Positions 62,650-64,000 of a DNA stretch of 64,000 nucleotides are shown in pieces. Each line of letters opens with the position of its first letter. Position 1 is the stretch's first letter. Origin of the DNA: Actinomycetota bacterium (GTDB taxonomy: Bacteria > Actinomycetota > Acidimicrobiia > Acidimicrobiales > RAAP-2); contig JAJPJV010000011.1 in assembly GCA_021324045.1 (NCBI GenBank), forward strand, positions 62,001 through 126,000, read 5' to 3'. The notes beneath the pieces are model-generated. The model was not told where the DNA came from, did not search any database, and worked only from the letters and a program-made list of their open reading frames with translations. A program made the position numbers and the translations under genes.

Positions 62650-63362
62650 TGCGAAGGTGACGTCCCCGTGGGCATCGATGCGGTTCCCGCCCGCACCTCG
62701 TCGTGGTCGTCGTGGCCCCCATTCGGGCTCGGAACCCCGGTTCCAGATGCCGACGCCGATGCCATGGAATGGCCCACGTCGACTGAGCGATCGACGCCGC
62801 TCGAGATCGCCATCAGCTCCCGCCGGGCATCGCGGAGCACCGCAGCGGGGGCGTCGGTGGTGACTTCGAGCGCTCGAAGCGCTGCTCGTTGGATCTGGGC
62901 CGCGGCCTGGAGGAGATCGTGGAGCTGAGCCGAGGGCGCCGGCACGGTTCCGGGAAATCCGGCGATGCCTCGCTGGGTGATCGACAAGGAGCGGTCGATC
63001 GCGTTCGCCGAGGCCCTGAGGCGCCGGCTCAGCGACCGGAGGTCTCCGACCGGGGCACCGGCCGCACTCGCAACCTCGACCGCATGCTCGGCAGCCGACA
63101 CCGCCGCGAGCAGCTGCCGCCGGCTCCTCAGCGCGGCACGCCATTGCCGATCCGGGAGGGGCCGAGCCAACACCCAGCGCCAGCCGACCCGCCGAGTCTC
63201 TGCCACCGCCTCGCTGAGGGGCCGACGCAGCACCTTGTGCAACCGACGCCAGAATCGGCGCACCACGACTCCGGTCATGACGACGCCCGTGCCAACGAAG
63301 GCGAGAACGACGCCGGCAGCCACGACCAGCTCGAGGTGGGTCATCGCGAGTACGAGCGCCAT
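62643..63362 (-). CDS. Membrane-anchored protein of unknown function
   Basis: The 239-residue product has one membrane segment near the N-terminus (LVVAAGVVLAFVGTGVVMTGVVV) and then a long helical, Ala/Arg/Leu-rich region that may form coiled coils (RSLSRRLRASANAIDRSL). The tail is Ser/Gly/His-rich. I recognise no family. The ATG at 63362 is preferred; 63344 also possible. The frame continues upstream to 63500 without a better start. Convergent with the MFS gene (7-base overlap). Confidence 0.65.
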   Translation of the reverse strand: MALVLAMTHLELVVAAGVVLAFVGTGVVMTGVVVRRFWRRLHKVLRRPLSEAVAETRRVGWRWVLARPLPDRQWRAALRSRRQLLAAVSAAEHAVEVASAAGAPVGDLRSLSRRLRASANAIDRSLSITQRGIAGFPGTVPAPSAQLHDLLQAAAQIQRAALRALEVTTDAPAAVLRDARRELMAISSGVDRSVDVGHSMASASASGTGVPSPNGGHDDHDEVRAGTASMPTGTSPSHQ

Positions 63363-63708
63363 GGCCTCGCTGTCCTGTTGCGGTTGCCTGTTCGCCACAC
63401 GCCCGTCTCGTCGACCTCTTGCACCGTGGCCGGCTCTCGGTGCAACCGTTTCAATGTGCTCGCTCCCAAGACCACACCTCCTTGCGCCGCGATCGGTCAC
63501 CGGTCCCGGCGCTCGACCTTATGCGCTGGACCGAGCGGAGCGCTTGCGAACACGATCGGTCCCTCGAAGAAGGCACCGTTGCAGCCCACGGACCCCGACG
63601 CCCCCATCGCCACGCCACCGGCGCGGCCACGCGCGCGCGTGACCAGGTCGAAGGCACGCGGCACCGGGTACTTGACCCCTCCCGAGCCCTTTGCCAGGCT
63701 CGCCCGCC
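63363..63708. other. 346-base divergent intergenic region, no supported gene
   Basis: It must hold promoters for the membrane protein and for the ABC ATPase gene. Open frames crossing it on both strands have shadow-like composition (Arg, Ser, Pro, Cys-rich) and no domain. A run of alternating CG (63631-63640) is the only local oddity. Confidence 0.5.
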
Positions 63709-64000
63709 GTGCAGCCCGCGTTGTCGGTCCATGCCCTGAGCAAACGCTTCGGGGACCGGGTCGCGTTCAACGACGTCTCCTTCGAGGTCGGCCGGGGCGA
63801 GGTGTTCGGGTTCCTCGGGCCCAACGGGGCGGGCAAGACGACGACGGTGCGCACGCTCGGAACGCTGATCGCCCCAACGTCGGGAAGCGCACTGGTCGCG
63901 GGGATCCCGCTCATCCCCGAGAACGCGGTGGAGATCCGTCGACGGATCTCCATCATGCCCGAATCGCCAGGCTTATACCTACGCCTGAGCGTCATCGAGA
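63709..64000 (+). CDS. ABC transporter ATP-binding protein, truncated by the right edge
   Basis: The first 97 residues are visible: LSVHALSKRFGDRVAFNDV, Walker A in LGPNGAGKTTTVRTLGTL, and the start of the Q-loop region ISIMPESPGLY (Glu in the Q-loop place). This is the layout of ABC-2 type exporters (drug, lipid or Na+). The GTG at 63709 is preferred; a TTG at 63691 is an alternative. Walker B and the signature motif lie beyond the window, as would the permease gene. Confidence 0.88.
   Translation, partial: MQPALSVHALSKRFGDRVAFNDVSFEVGRGEVFGFLGPNGAGKTTTVRTLGTLIAPTSGSALVAGIPLIPENAVEIRRRISIMPESPGLYLRLSVIE

Noticed and set aside
63519-63995. Minus-strand 158-codon frame at the right edge
   Set aside because: It is antisense to the ABC ATPase, whose Walker A motif is clear on the plus strand.

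Overview
The window is about 64 kb of very GC-rich DNA with short intergenic gaps, many 4-bp stop/start overlaps (ATGA, GTGA) and frequent GTG starts. Together with the gene content (a cytoplasmic-type narGHJI set, Rieske/P450/amidohydrolase catabolic genes, MMPL transporters, MarR/TetR/Rrf2 regulators) this suggests an actinobacterium, possibly of the Acidimicrobiia. No rRNA, tRNA or other taxonomic marker is present, so the assignment is inference. I see no CRISPR array, insertion sequence or phage gene.

Layout. (1) 0-15.4 kb is a catabolic block: a VOC-protein fragment, a crotonase resembling 6-oxocamphor hydrolase, an ABC solute-binding protein, then a long minus-strand run (amidohydrolase, acyl-CoA synthetase, frameshifted Rieske oxygenase, E1-alpha, E1-beta, stand-alone lipoyl domain, intact Rieske oxygenase, P450), then plus-strand mmsA and another amidohydrolase. 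This reads as uptake, oxygenation, ring cleavage, CoA activation and oxidation of an unknown cyclic compound. (2) 15.4-28.7 kb is mixed: a CLC chloride channel divergent from a MarR regulator, a CaCA exchanger with a hairpin over its start codon, a tetR-ccdA-SCO/TlpA operon, an alcohol dehydrogenase, a STAS protein, a TPP riboswitch with thiC, a GT51 transglycosylase and OsmC. (3) 29-33 kb holds three tandem amidohydrolases behind a large inverted repeat. (4) 33-54 kb is a respiratory and probably nitrosative-stress island: an Rrf2 regulator with an extra C-terminal domain, a lone cytochrome oxidase subunit I, an NHL/SRPBCC-like operon, mobA, an operon of DUF2249, MIP18, DUF488 and AlkA, a polytopic histidine-rich membrane protein, a hemerythrin-DUF2249 fusion, a CopD-like protein, narGHJI (narG frameshifted), a TDT/SLAC1 channel and a cysteine-rich SufR-like regulator. 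(5) 54-64 kb has a thioredoxin/CsoR-family operon divergent from an MMPL transporter, a second MMPL, a PAP2 phosphatase, chrB plus an MFS transporter, a membrane protein and the start of an ABC ATPase.

The main discovery candidate is a 16-bp inverted-repeat motif, TCTAS-N6-STAGA (S = C or G). It occurs in five promoter regions of the 33-46 kb island: Rrf2/cox1, SRPBCC-NHL operon/mobA, DUF2249 operon/membrane protein, hemerythrin/CopD, and narG. It would join nitrate respiration, molybdenum-cofactor synthesis, a heme-copper oxidase subunit and putative NO-handling proteins in one regulon. The Rrf2 protein (three cysteines) and the SufR-like protein (four cysteines) are the two local candidates for its sensor.

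Reading-frame damage is visible in three genes: the second Rieske oxygenase (near 8404), narG (near 47716) and an AhpD-like gene (one stop codon and one frameshift). Whether these are real mutations or assembly errors cannot be decided from the sequence alone.
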